This document shows positions 43,952 through 55,071 of a DNA stretch of 64,000 bases, one piece after another. The stretch covers positions 99,720,151-99,784,150 of the forward strand of contig OV884060.1 of assembly GCA_930367215.1 (NCBI GenBank), in the 5' to 3' direction. The position numbers were made by a program, and so were the translations under genes. Position 1 is the stretch's first letter, and every line of letters begins with the position of its first letter. Source of the stretch: Pollenia angustigena. Taxonomy: Eukaryota > Arthropoda > Insecta > Diptera > Polleniidae. Below the pieces are notes generated by a model. The model had not been told where the DNA came from. It did no database searches and saw nothing but the letters and a program-made list of their open reading frames with translations.

Positions 43952-44297
43952 CTGCAAATAAAATTGGACTACCTGATCCATTTTGATAAAATGGACTACT
44001 CCATGGACTGGTCCGATGTAATGCAAGCATGGACTATGTCATTGTTGAAAAGTGTTTGTAGTGAGACGACATGTCTTCGTTTTTTTACGACATGCTTTCG
44101 TTTTTAAACGGCTTCAAAACTAATCCTTTTGAGTATACCATGGAGTAGTTTTAAGACTACTCCTTAGTGGTCCAAAGGTGGGTTATATGGTCCTCTCCTT
44201 GGACATCGTAATGTTAAATAGACCAGGTTGTTTCCATACGTTTGGGTTAGTGGACTACTCTTTACACGCGTGTTTGGACTGGTCTTATTATTTGCAG
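43952..44297. mobile_element. 346-bp MITE-like element, CTGCAAATAA ends
   Basis: CTGCAAATAAAATTGGAC at the left and near-complement GGTCTTATTATTTGCAG at the right. The interior repeats GGACTAC/GTAGTCC words on both strands (TGGACTACTCCATGGACTGG, AGACTACTCCTTAGTGGTCC). No coding. Target duplication not identified. Confidence 0.6.
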
Positions 44298-44299
44298 TG

Positions 44300-44435
44300 T
44301 AGTACTCAACACAAAAAGTTACAGACACAGTTTAGAGAGAAAAACAGCTGTGTGTTTTAATATATGGCATTTTTTTCATTTCAGACATTTCAATCGAAAA
44401 GATTTTTAGAGCGAGAATTACAGAACATGGGCACT
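44300..44435 (+). repeat. LTR fragment in opposite orientation
   Basis: AGTTACAGACACA, GAGCGAGAATTACAGAACAT and GGGCAC match the LTR remnant around 35572-35690 and 33970 in complement. Its plus orientation is opposite to the gypsy element to the right, so it is probably a separate or inverted scrap. Confidence 0.45.
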
Positions 44436-45105
44436 GATTCACACTAACTACTACTAACTTAACTTGACCACTGCCAAAAGCAAGAAAGTAAAAAATCGTT
44501 TTATTCAAATCTGTGTCATTGTATATGTGTCTGCTGTCAAAACGCCAGTCTCATAAAAACAGCATTGCCAGATTCTACCAGCCAGTGTGGCCACTACACC
44601 ACCCCCCTTCCAGATCTTCCGTCCGCATCGCCCGAAAACTGGTCTGCAAATATAACCTTACGTGGTTTGCAGCATGTCTCTTCTAATTCCAACACTTCCA
44701 CGGGAATGTATGCTGATTTCAATCTGTCTATGTATACTGTTCTCGACCTCGTTCCAATGCGTATGGTTTATGTTTTGGGATGTCTTTCTAGTACCTCGTA
44801 GTGGCCATCATATGGTGCCTTAAGAGCGGGTTTTTTTACTTAGAGTTTAAACCAGGATCAATAGTTTGTTAATCTTATAATAAAATTAATCTAGCCTTAA
44901 TCCTCTTTGGCGTTTTTGAGTTAAAGATTAAAGTTATTAGTATTGCCATATGAATTGACCATATTTTTTGTGTAAGTGTGGCAATTTTAAACAAATGTCA
45001 AAAATTGTCATCAAATCTTTGCTTGTAACGTGAAAAAAGAAGAAGAAAAGGTGGTAAATTTTGTGTAAAAAAAATAAATGGAAAAATAAATTAAACGTTC
45101 TACCA

Positions 45106-45420
45106 ATTTTTCATCTGACGAGGTGCAGTTTTTATTGAAACTTGTTGATGAATACAAAGACACCATTGAATGTAAGAGAACGGACCGCACACCTGCTGAA
45201 GAAAAGGCGAAATGTTGGTGTCAACTTGAAAATATTTTCAATTGCCAGTTTAGTGGCTATAGATCACATAAAACTCTGAAAATAAAATATGAAAATTTAA
45301 AAAAAAACTGCAAAAAGAAATTCCGCATTGGACAAAAAAGAAGTTTATAAAACTGGAGGCGGTCCGAAACCACCATCCAATGTATCAGCTATGGATACGA
45401 ATATCTTAGTTATAAAAAAA
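45106..45420 (+). pseudogene. Harbinger partner: Myb/SANT-like DNA-binding protein
   Basis: Reads FSSDEVQFLLKLVDEYKDTI, CWCQLENIFNCQF, YRSHKTLKIKYENLKKNCKK and then, after a one-base shift near 45347, YKTGGGPKPPSNVSAMD. This is the Myb/SANT-like fold (trihelix spacing of W/L residues) with the K-TGGGP motif typical of arthropod Harbinger partner proteins. In such elements it binds the ends and imports the transposase. The C-terminal half is lost. Confidence 0.75.
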
Positions 45421-45435
45421 ATTGTGTTCTTATGT

Positions 45436-46233
45436 TTATAACAATTTTTTGAAGTAATGATTTACAAGAACTTGCCGAACCAAGTTATTGTTATCTTGAT
45501 TGCATCTATTACTTGGCACGGATGAAACAAAATCAATTGCTTCTTGTAAGTTGGCTGGCAAATCGGGCAATTCCATTTCATTATTCATGCAACAAATATT
45601 GTGAAGAATAGCTGTTGCTACAATTATACCTTGTACTTTGTTTATGTTTAAATGAATTCCCAACGATAGAATCGGGAAACGCCTTTTCCATACCGTAAGA
45701 ACTCTCGACACAGGATCGCGTTCTTATTTACGATTCATTATATAAAGTCTCTTCTGGTGATTTTGGTTTTGATAATGGAGTCATCATATATTTCCTATTA
45801 GGATAACCACTATCTCCCATTATTAATGCATTATCAAAATCGCCATTCTCGAATTCTGAAAAGAGTTTAGAGTTTCTAAATATATTTGAATCATGTGTAG
45901 AGCCTGGCCAACGAGCAACAATATTTGTTGTTTTTGAAGTCGCATCGCAAGTTGTTTGAACAATGATAAAAATCCTTTTCGATTTCTATATATTTCAGCA
46001 TTATTGCCTCCAGGAGATATAATTTTTATGTGAGTGCAGTCAATTGCTGCTATAACTCTTGGAAATTTTGCAATTTTAAAAAAATCTTTTTTTGCTTGAA
46101 GACGTTCAGTTCCATATTTTGAAAACTTAACAAAATTATCTTTTAGCAAAGCAATACAATGTGTCACGCGACCAACGACTTTTGAGACCGTCGACTTCGA
46201 CACTCCATTGGTATCACCAACCGGCATTAACAA
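45436..46233 (-). pseudogene. PIF/Harbinger (HARBI1-like) transposase
   Basis: The first frame has VSKSTVSKVVGRVTHCIALL (helix-turn-helix-like) and FPRVIAAIDCTHIKIISPGG (first catalytic Asp), NAEIYRNRKGFLS. Other frames supply MGDSGYPNRKYMMTPL (second Asp) and RDPVSRVLTVWKRRFPILS with an alternative-frame VE (Glu), then ILHNICCMNNEMELPDLP. All three catalytic blocks are visible but spread over three frames, so this copy is inactive. Confidence 0.85.
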
Positions 46234-46319
46234 AACGACTTTCTGAGATTAATTATAATTTAATCGCTGATCTTTAAGTCAAAAACTGGCTCTAAGTGGA
46301 CCATATACAGTATCGTCTC

Positions 46320-47103
46320 TTAAAAAAACATACTCACAAAATCGCAGGTCTTTGGGGACGTATACTGTTTTTTTCCATGTTGGGTTGTTGCGGTTGGACT
46401 AAAGTTTTCAAAATGTTGTCGTAGTTTCGCCAGGAATTCGCCTTCGCCGATATGGGTATTTGGTTCTTCCATTAAAAATTCGCCCGGTAGTCTGATTGCC
46501 TGTCCGTATATCATTTCAGCTACCGATGCACCCAAGTCATCCTTGACTGCCGTTCTCAGGCCTAGCATTACTATATGCAGTACATCGGTCCAATCTGCGT
46601 TACTATCATGACATTTTAACGCGGTTTTTAACACGCGGTGCCAACGTTCTATCAGACCATTTGCCTGCATTTATAAGGTGTTTTTTTAATACGTTTAATG
46701 CCCAACATTTTCGTAAGGTGTGCGAAAAGGTTTCTCTCGAATTGCCGACCTTGGTCAGTTGTTATATTTTTAGGTATCCCAAATCGTGATATCCAGCCAC
46801 TTATCAAACCCTTAGCCGTCGTTTCGGCCGTGATACCTGTCTACACATGTTAAGCAGTATGTGTATCCGTTTGATATCGGTGGTGGCCCGACTAAATCGT
46901 TACTTATATGTTCAAATCTCTTGTCTGGTACCACAAACGTTTTTAACTCGCTTTTGGTGTGCCGAATTATCTTGTTGCGTTGGCATTGTTGACAATTTTT
47001 TACCAGGGTCCCAATTTCCGCGTTCATCTTATTCCACACAAAGCTTCTTGATATTAACATTGTCGTTGCTTTGACCCCCGGGTGGAACATGCCGTGCAAA
47101 GCC
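46320..47103 (-). pseudogene. Gypsy integrase
   Basis: The HHCC-like zinc-binding part reads HGMFHPGVKATTMLISRSFV and CQQCQRNKI. The catalytic core is broken into frames: VDRYH, then TTDQGRQFE (Asp) and [20 protein letters not shown] (Glu). LGLRTAVKDDLGASVAEMIY follows. The C-terminal tail resumes left of the Harbinger insertion as KAPYDGHYEVLERHPK (about 44836-44790). Frameshifts lie near 46810 and 46680. Confidence 0.85.
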
Positions 47104-48110
47104 TCAAAAACCAGTGCACGTACTGTCTTCGGGACATAGGGGCGGGGCTTGCCCGGTCATCAGCGCGATCTCTGCCCCCCTGCGTGGAAATGCTAACAAT
47201 GTTGCGTTCGCAAGTTCGGACTTAATTTTCTCGAACGCCTCTTCAGCTTCCGTTGACCATTTTAATTTCGTTCGATCGCGTTTCCTGCATGGTCCAAGCA
47301 TTTTTTGCAGCGGGAGCTCTATTTCGGCGGCATGCGGGAGGAATTTTCTGTAGAAATTGACAGCTCCTAAGAAACTTCGTAGGTTTTGTACCTCTTCCGG
47401 TTTCTTACGTGTTATGATTGCCTCCACTTTTCGAGCGAGCGGTCTGACGCCATTTTCGGCGATTTTATGCCCCAAAAATTCGACTTCGTGTTGGCCCAGT
47501 TGGCATTTTTCGATGTTAATAATTAACCCTTTTTTTGATAAATTTCAAAAAGTTGCCGTAAATGGTCCAAGTGTTCTTCCACTGAGGTCGATACTACCAG
47601 AACGTCGTCTAAATACGGATATACAAAATCAAGATATCATCCATAAATCGTTGAAATGCCTGCGCCGCGTTTCTCGAACCAAACGTCATATACCTGAATT
47701 CAAACAGTCCAAAAGGTGTTATGACTGCTGTTTTTTCGACGTCATCGGGGTTTACAGCTATGTGTTGGTACGCCTTCTTGCAATATATTACTGAAAATAT
47801 TGTGTTACCATTCAGTTCGCAGCCGAAATCCTGAATATGTCGGACCTGATGGCTGTGGTGTATTGTCTTTGCATTCAAGAGTCTAAAATCACCTCACGGA
47901 CGCCATGATCCATTTGGATTTTTTACCAGGTGCAGGGGACTGGCACGCTGGCTTTCCGATCTTACGCAAATGCCGTGGCCAAGCAAATATACAAACTCAT
48001 TCTTTGCTATTTCCAATTTTTCGGTTGATAACCGTCTAACCTTCTGCGATACTGGGGGACCTCTCGTCTGAATAAAATGCTTCACGTCTGATGGTCCCCT
48101 TGCCAGGATG
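47104..48110 (-). pseudogene. Gypsy reverse transcriptase, RNase H deleted
   Basis: RT parts: SPLHLVKNPNGSWRP, then IFSVIYCKKAYQHIAV (first Asp replaced; the usual form is D-L-x-K-A-Y), TPFGLFEFRYMTFGSRNAAQ, and RFMDDILI (catalytic DD seen). The connection region reads QNLRSFLGAVNFYRKFLPHA and WSTEAEEAFEKIKSEL. The frame then jumps from ALMT directly into GKPRPYVPKTVRALVFEAL, so the RNase H domain has been cut out. Confidence 0.85.
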
Positions 48111-48226
48111 CGACAGTCGTCTGTTAGGTCGATAAACTGTGCCAGCAGCCCGTGGAACTTGCCATCCGATATACGAACCGTTACGCCCGTTGTAGCGCAT
48201 TCTGTCAGTTGACAAACGTGACGCAG

Positions 48227-48530
48227 TTATGTTGTTCCATCCACTAGGGACTTGCCTTCCATGTCCACCAAAATGTTAAAGTTCTGTAAAAAATCAGCAC
48301 CGATTATGGCGTGTGTTTCGTCCGCCACGGTGAAAAGCCATTTAAATTGTCTTCGTAACCCAATGTCCAGTGTCAGGGATTTCTTGCCGTACGTGTTGAT
48401 TTCGGTGTTATTTGCTGCGAGTAATTTTATTAACAATGGTTGCGATTCTACATTCGTTGGCCTAGGAATGACCGACACTTCCGCGCCCGTATGTATTAAG
48501 AACTGTAAATTCGAGTTTTTATCTTTAATA
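48227..48530 (-). pseudogene. Gypsy aspartic protease with altered active site
   Basis: Upstream of VSVIPRPTN the minus strand reads LQFLIHTGAEVSVIP. Retropepsins have D-T/S-G here; this copy has H-T-G, so the catalytic Asp is lost. HAIIGADFLQNFNILVD near the C-terminus is the expected flap-distal IIGxDFL motif. Confidence 0.8.
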
Positions 48531-48591
48531 TATAGACAGCGTGTGTTGTTGTTGTGCCCCGATTCTTTCGCCGTCGAAAACGGAGGGCTAA

Positions 48592-49116
48592 CTAGTTTTC
48601 CGAAAACCCGGGTCTAAAACTACAAGGCGATCGACATTTGGTTGCCTCTTCCTTGAATTTTCGGTGATACCAGCAAATTCCATTCGATGTCGACCGTGCT
48701 GCCCGTGGACGTGATGCATTTTCGCGTTGGGGTGATCGTGTGTGTCGATGTGAACGGCGTGTCTCCTCTGGACTTCGGCTCGCCCTTTCAAATCTTTTTG
48801 AAAACTCCATAATTGCGTTTTGAATGTCCATTCCTTCATTTACTGCATTTTCTTTAGGTTGATTCCGTATCTCCGTAATGCTGTCGGCTTTTTTAGCTAG
48901 TATATTTATATCACCTTCCAGTGATGCCAAAACTTGTTGTGTTTGTATTGGTAATTGTCGTAGCCACAAGGATATTAAAATTTCCGGATCCAGCTTATTG
49001 CTGGACAATTCCCTAATTTCGCGCAACACTGCTGGGGGTTTCTTTCCCTCTGTGGCAATATTGTCAAAAAGACGTTTAAAACGAGTGTCTTTTGAGTCTC
49101 TGTTCCAGCGTCTCAT
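48592..49116 (-). pseudogene. Gypsy gag C-terminal part
   Basis: Contains DTRFKRLFDNIATEGKKPPA, LISLWLRQLPIQTQQVLASL and a single C-H-C-C type knuckle (CWYHRKFKEEATKCRSPC) typical of one insect gypsy group. The N-terminal capsid part (VAVQPPPFWKPDPKLWFLQV) is found separately at 51036-51273, with 1.9 kb of inserted sequence between. Confidence 0.8.
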
Positions 49117-49137
49117 ATTTTTCGGTCGCTGGCGGGA

Positions 49138-49270
49138 AGTGTTGCCAATTTAGTCATTTAGTTGCTAGATTTAGCCATTTTTCATCCTGTTTAGCCATTA
49201 AAAAATAAGTTTAGCCATTAGCCATTTTTTTTTTAGCCATTTTTCAACTTATTAAGCCATAAATTTTTTT
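49138..49270. repeat. hAT-like end with TTTAGCCATT repeats
   Basis: AGTGTTGCCAATTTAG marks a hAT-type end (CAGTGTTGCCA-like) directly at the gag break. The next 130 bp contain several TTTAGCCATT words. No partner end was found, so the element is incomplete. Confidence 0.5.
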
Positions 49271-50369
49271 TGCGGTTTTTCTCTTAAAATAATAATTTTC
49301 AATTTCTTATAAAAATGTATTAAAGTAAAATAAACATTTTTAACAATTCAAACTCATTTCATTTAAATCACAACTTTTACAAATGTTGGAAATCGCTAAA
49401 AACTATGATGATGAAACATCTTTCAAAATAAAGCAATAATAGTCCAATATTAAATTTATAAAATGGATCAACACAAACATCGGTGTTTCTTTCTGGTTGC
49501 AAGTATTTCAATCAAGAGATGCAGGCGGCAAACAATTTTTTTTTTACAAATTTCATAATGAGCTATATAGTTGCTCTCAGTTGCATGGTATAATGATGAA
49601 GTAGAGAGGGTATTTACCCAAGTAAACATCGTTTAAAGTAATTTGAGAAAAAGGATACATTAAGCAACCGTTAATTCGATTTTATCAATAAAATATTTAT
49701 ACCAGCACCACAATAGTGGAGAGGGTACGATGCGTTTGTGCTGATGTTTGTAACACTAGGGTGTCCGTTATTTTTTTTTCGTATTTGCACTTGGCAAACC
49801 GCTTAGAATGATTCCAAATTAGAAAAAAAATATATATATAAAATTTTAGATCGTTGGCCGTGCCTTGAGCCCACAAAGTTTGCTAAAATGCATTTTTCTC
49901 ACTATGGGTCGCTTTAATTGTTGATAGATTCCGTAATATTTATTTTAGAGAAAAACCTTATTTACAAATATTCAAGGGCTATATCTTATGAACAATGTTG
50001 CTCTGTGTTAGTTTTCTTTAACATGAATATTTAATCCAGAAAAACCCAAATTAAAAAATAACACCGAAATTTTCCCATATCTTCGCATTCTTTGCCTGGT
50101 GATTACACTACGTGACAAATTTTCAATAGAGTCGTGACCAAATGGTTCTGACAGCTAATCTTTATGTAAAACTTTCCCCTGAATCCGAATATAAAGTCAG
50201 AATTGTCAAAACTACAACAGTTTACAACAGATATTCCAAAATAACAGTTATTTGTGTTTTTAAAAAAGATGATGTGACTGAAATACAAATGTCTTCAACA
50301 ATTTTGAACGGACTATGTATTTCTTTCTTTTTATTGAGAGGTTATAAAATTAATTAAATAACCATGGGT
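49271..50369. other. Unassigned non-coding stretch
   Basis: AT-rich DNA without a convincing protein frame. It lies between two gag pieces and probably consists of the body of the hAT-like insertion and other repeats. Confidence 0.45.
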
Positions 50370-50585
50370 CGTTTGAAGAGATGAGTCATTAAATGGCAGA
50401 GTTGTAGTGGACAAAACTTCAAAATTCATTACACTGCTTTACAAATTTTTAATTTGGAAAAATACCAAGAACGCCACATGCCTAGATAAGTTAATTGGTA
50501 CTTTTTTTAGATAACGGTACTTTTGTGTTTTTCGGTTTATGGTCCCACACAAACCCTTGTGGAGCCCAACCAAAAAGTCCGATCG

Positions 50586-51033
50586 AAATAAATGACATAT
50601 CGTTGGAAAGGTAATTGAATACCTTTTCCGTCGATATGCTATCTCAAAATTTGCCTATTTATTACGTTTTTTTCAAAACTTCATTTTTATTTCGTTTTTT
50701 TTTTCTACGTTATGGTGAAGATCTGGAATGTTTTATTTTTGAACCAAATAGTTTATTTAATTACCAACATTTTAAGCGTAATTTGAAAAAAATCGGAAGA
50801 AAATAAAGTTTTTATTAAGGATTTTGTGGAACGACAATATTTTTTATCTTCATTGCTCACACACTATATTCGGCGTCCATCAGTTTTAACGTATTTAAAA
50901 AAAACGGAATTTTGTATGAGATGAAAATATTGTCGTTCCACAAAATCCTTGCCATTACTCAACCATTTCTTATGAGATAGAAATCGACGGAAAAGGTATT
51001 CAATTACCTTTCCAACGATATGCCATTTATTTT
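50586..51033. repeat. Foldback element in the gag fragment, unit 1
   Basis: Outer arms at about 50586-50634 and 50983-51031 (CATATCGTTGGAAAGGTAAT, GAATACCTTTTCCGTCGAT) and inner arms (GGATTTTGTGGAACGACAAT and complement at 50918-50950) give a nested hairpin. It abuts the last recognisable gag residues at 51040, so it may have truncated gag. Confidence 0.7.
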
Positions 51034-51035
51034 CA

Positions 51036-51345
51036 ACACTGCTGGCAGGGCCAATAAAATGTCCGATGCGCACTTTAATATTGAAGAATCTATTTCGGCA
51101 ACCAGGGTAAAATATTTTGTGTCGTCCGTTGTAATTCCCGCTCTTGCAAACTGTCCCTCCACCTGTAAAAACCAAAGCTTTGGATCGGGCTTCCAAAATG
51201 GGGGGGGTTGTACTGCCACTCGGGACACTTGTACTGCCAAATTGTTTTCATTCGCATTCAAAATTTTCACCACTTTAGTGTGTAAAACTAAAACGCTTCG
51301 TATTTAATATTAAACAAGCTGCCGTGTCTTTTATTGTTCTGATTC
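51036..51345 (-). pseudogene. Gypsy gag N-terminus and LTR end, unit 1
   Basis: The minus frame reads VQVSRVAVQPPPFWKPDPKL then WFLQVEGQFARAGITTDDTK and YFTLVAEIDSSILKCASDIL, the conserved capsid start of an insect gypsy group. Right of it, 51277-51342 is LTR-like (complement contains AATAAAAGACACGGCAG). It ends abruptly at the foldback repeat. Confidence 0.8.
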
Positions 51346-51890
51346 ACACTAAAGGCTAGATTACACTATTATACTTTGTATTAATACATGTCAAAAACTC
51401 AAGTAATATGACAAAGTGTGATAGTGTGAATGCAATGTGTCACGAAAATGACAAGTATTAAGAAAAAAGTTTGACATCCCATACGACTTCATCGTTTTTT
51501 GAAAAGTTTCTAAACAATAATACTTTTCATTGGATCAGGGTTGCATTTTATTTCATGTGTGAGTGTTTATACTTTGTGTGATGATGTGAACACAAACTGT
51601 AATGTTACATTAGATTTTTTGACAGTCGCACATTGGGTTGAAATTGCTAAAAATGGCTCTTAATTCAGGCGTTACAGATAACACTTATTTTTTCGTTTCG
51701 TAGTATTAAATGGGTCATTAGTAGTTAAAAAAAATCAGTTTTGAAAAAAAAAATTTTTTTTAACTCCAGGGATATCCGTTTGTCTGCCCGTATGAATATT
51801 TATATTGCTTTGCAAACTCCATTTTTAAAGATAAATGAATGAAATTTGACGCATATGATTTTTTTAGGTTAGTAACTCAGAATACAAAAA

Positions 51891-52430
51891 TTGAAACGTC
51901 TTTTAGTGAAGTACGCGGATAACTTTCATAGAAAAATATTGTTAACGGATGAAAAAATATTTACCGTGCTGGAAAAGTTTAACAAACAAAATGATAGGGC
52001 TTATGCTCGGTCATCTAAAGAAGCATCAGAACTCATTCCACGGGTCGAAAAGGGTCATCATCCAGCTGCAGTCATGGTTTGGTGGGGTGTCTCTTACGAT
52101 GGGGTGACTGACTTGCATTTCTGTGAACAAGGGGTCAAAACATCGGCCAAAGTTTACCTAGAAACCGTTTTGGAAGCAGTTGTGCCAGCTTTTATATGCT
52201 CTGAACATTGGCCATCTGGCAGCCCTGATTTGAACCCTTTGGATTACAAATTGTGGACGGTTTTAGAGGATATGGTCTGCCACAAAAGATACCCTAACAT
52301 TGATTCCCTTAAGACAGCTCTGGTTCGCGCTGTAGCCAATTTTCTAATGGATGAGGTGCGTGCAGCTATTGATGACTGGCCAATGCGACTTAAGGCGTGT
52401 GTGAAGGCTAAGGGCGGACATTTTGAATAA
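51891..52430 (+). pseudogene. Mariner-family transposase fragment, unit 1
   Basis: A 179-codon frame with RKILLTDEKIF (first catalytic Asp), VMVWWGVSYDGVTDLHFCEQ, WPSGSPDLNPLDYKLW (last Asp region) and RLKACVKAKGGHFE at the C-terminus. Between VLEAVVPAF and the SPDLNP block the usual FQQD-x-APAH segment with the second catalytic Asp is deleted, so it cannot be active. The N-terminal HTH domain is also absent. Tc1/mariner superfamily transposases cut and paste at TA. Confidence 0.9.
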
Positions 52431-52559
52431 AACTAAGATTTTTGTATACAATACATATCGATAAATATACAAACAAAAATTGGTCCAAAACCATTCACTA
52501 GTTTTTGTTTTCTAGCCCAACACTAGCTTAACCCGTTGCGCTTCGCTACAATGCTTTAG

Positions 52560-54960
52560 CCAACTTTGAAGACTCTCCCTTAAATAGTTCTTCAGTAGAG
52601 AGATATTTATTTTTATTTTCAAAAGTGTAGTATACCATAAGAGTGATTTCTACAAAGTTTGAACATTCTTACTATAACAGTTCTTAAGATAAGAGATATT
52701 AAACATCGTCGTTCTATGGGGGTACCACTTCCCCCGCTAATATATTATTTGAATTTTGCGCTCAGAAGATCTTACTACCAAAAGTCCAACAAAATGCGTG
52801 CAGCGGCTCTTATTAATATTTCTGTAAATGAGGGGTACTGCTCCTACTCTGTCTACCCAGCCCATTTTTATATTGAAATTTATAGTTTACCATAAAAGTA
52901 GCTCTAACCACGTTTGAAGGCTGTCCCTTTAATATTTCTTCAGTTGAGCAATATTTAATATATGCATCCTACGGGAGGTGTTTCCCCCTGCGCCTTCCCG
53001 CTTTATTTTTATTTTCAAAAGTGTAGTACACCATTAGAGTGACTTCAACAAAGTTTGAACATTCTCACTACAACAGTTCTTAAGATATGCGATATTAAAC
53101 ATTGGCGTCCTATGGTGGGTACCACTTCCCCCGCTGCTATTTTGTTTAAATTTTGGGGCTCAGATGATCATACTACCAAAGGTCCAACAAAATGCGTGCA
53201 GTGGCTCTTATTAATATTTCTATCTGTGAGGGATACTGCTCCTCCCCTGTCTACCCCGCCTATTTTTATATTGAAATTTATAGTTTACCCTAGTAGTAGC
53301 TGTTACCACGTTTGAAGACTTTCTCATTAATAGTTCTTCAGTTGAGCGATATTTAATATATGCATACTATGGGAGATGTTTCCCCCATGCGCCTACCCGC
53401 TTTATTTTTATTTTCAAAAGTGTAGCATACCATAAGAGTGACTTCCACAAAGTTTGAACATTCTCACTACAACAGTTCTTAAGATATGCGATATTAAACA
53501 TTGGTGTCCTATGGTGGGTACCACTTCCCCCGCTTCTATTTTATTTCAACTTTGGGGCTCAGGAGATCCTACTACTAAAAGTTCAACAAAATGCGTGCAG
53601 TGGCTCTTATTAATATTTCTATCTATGAGGGGTACTGCTCCTCCCCTGTCTACCCCGCCCATTTTTATATTGAAATTTATAGTTTACCCTAATAGCAGCT
53701 TTAACCACGTTTGAAGACTCTCCCTTTAATAGTTTTTCAGTTGAGCGATATTTAATATATGCATCCTATGGAAGGCATTTCGCCCCCTGCGTCTACCCGC
53801 TTTATTTTTATTTTCAAAAGTGTGGTATACCATAAGAGTGACTTCTACAAAGTTTGAACATTCTCACTATTACAGTTCTTAAGATATGCGATGTTAAACA
53901 TTGGCGTCCTATGGGGGATTCCACTTCCCCCGCTGCTATCTTATTTAAATTTTGGGGCTCAGAAGATCCTACTACCAAAAGTTCAACAAATTGCTTGCAG
54001 CGGCTCTTATTAATATGTCTTCTATGAGGGGTACTGCTCCTCCCCTGTCTCTCCCGCACATTTTTATATTGAAATTTATAGTTTACTATAATAGTAGCTT
54101 TAACCACGTTTTAAGAATCTCCCTTTAAAAGTTCTTCAGTTGAGCGATATTTAATGTGTGCGTCCTCTGGGAGGTATTTCCCCCCTGCGCCTACCCGCTT
54201 TATTTTTATTTTCAAAAGTGTAGTATACCATAAGAGTGACTTCTGGAAAGTTTGAACATTCTCACTATTACAGTTCTTAAGATATGCGATGTTAAACATT
54301 GGCGTCCCATGGGGAAAATCACTTCCCCCGCTGCTAGTTTATTTCAATTTCGGGGCTCAGAAGATCGTACTACCAAAAGTTCAACAAAATGCGTTCAGTG
54401 GTTCTTATTAATATTTCTATCTATGAGGGGCACTGCTCCTCCCCTGTCTCTCCCGCCCATTTTTATATTGAAATTTATAGTTTACTATAATAATAGCTTT
54501 AACCACGTTTTAAGACTCTCCCTTTAAAAGTTCTTCAGTTGAGCGATATTTAATGTATGCATCCTCTGGGAGGTATTTCCCCCCTGCGCCTACCCGCTTT
54601 ATTTTTATTTTCAAAAGTGTAGTATACCATAAGAGTGACTTCTAGAAAGTTTGAACATTCTTACTATTACAGTTCTTAAGATATGCGATGTTAAACATTG
54701 GCGTCCTATGGGGGATTCCAATACCCCCGCTGCTATTTTATTTCAATTTCGGGGCTCAGAAGATCCTACTACAAAAAGTTCAGCAACATGCGTCCAGCGG
54801 CTCTTAAGATATGCGATAATTAATATTGGCATCCTATGGGGGTACCAATTCCCCTGCCCCTATCGAAAAAATAAGTAGCCTATTTTATTTTTAGGGCTCA
54901 CGTGATGTTACTGTAAAAATTTCAGGAAAATCGGTTCAGTAGTTTCGGAGTCTATAAGGC
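52560..54960. repeat. Six-unit tandem array, about 397-bp period, unit 1
   Basis: AGTTTGAACATTCT recurs at 52658, about 53054, 53453, 53853, 54251 and 54650 (spacing 396-400 bp). Each unit contains AACAGTTCTTAAGATATGCG, ACTTCCCCCGCTGCTATTTT and TTCAGTTGAGCGATATTTAA. TAGCCCAACA occurs at both outer edges (52513, 54998). The short frames in each unit are by-products of repetition. The downstream tail AAATCGGTTCAGTAGTTTCG then ACAAACAAACAAACATACAA resembles the 3' tail of many arthropod TEs. Confidence 0.9.
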
Positions 54961-55071
54961 GACAAACAAACAAACATACAAACATTTTTCATTTTTATAG
55001 CCCAACATATTAGTAACAGTATTTATGTCCCTACTAGGTATATATAATAAATTTACATTTTAGTTTTGATA

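Larger units (their letters stand above)
44837..46300. mobile_element. Two-gene PIF/Harbinger transposon inside gypsy
   Basis: The ends share ACTTAGAG (left ACTTAGAGTTTAAACCAG; right complement ACTTAGAGCCAGTTTTTG) with further weak pairing (ATTAATCT). It contains a Myb/SANT gene on the plus strand and the transposase on the minus strand, arranged convergently as is normal for the superfamily. It separates two parts of the gypsy integrase. The 3-bp duplication is not clean. Confidence 0.75.
44598..49140 (-). mobile_element. Decayed Ty3/gypsy retrotransposon body
   Basis: Minus-strand order gag C-terminus, protease, RT, integrase, then a polypurine tract (complement of CACCCCCCTTCC at about 44600-44611) and a probable 3' LTR start TGTAGTGGCC at 44598. 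A Harbinger element (44837-46300) splits the integrase C-terminus. The RNase H domain is deleted, frames are shifted in many places and no env is seen. The gag N-terminal part lies beyond 51 kb. Confidence 0.85.

Noticed and set aside
44300..44598. A complete 3' LTR for the gypsy element
   Set aside because: The start at 44598 is plausible, but the further sequence matches an LTR fragment in the opposite orientation, so the LTR extent was left open.
47357..47794. A plus-strand 145-codon frame
   Set aside because: Antisense to the gypsy reverse transcriptase.
50142..50357. A 71-codon plus frame before the duplication
   Set aside because: No motif, compositional bias only, and overlapped by an opposite frame.
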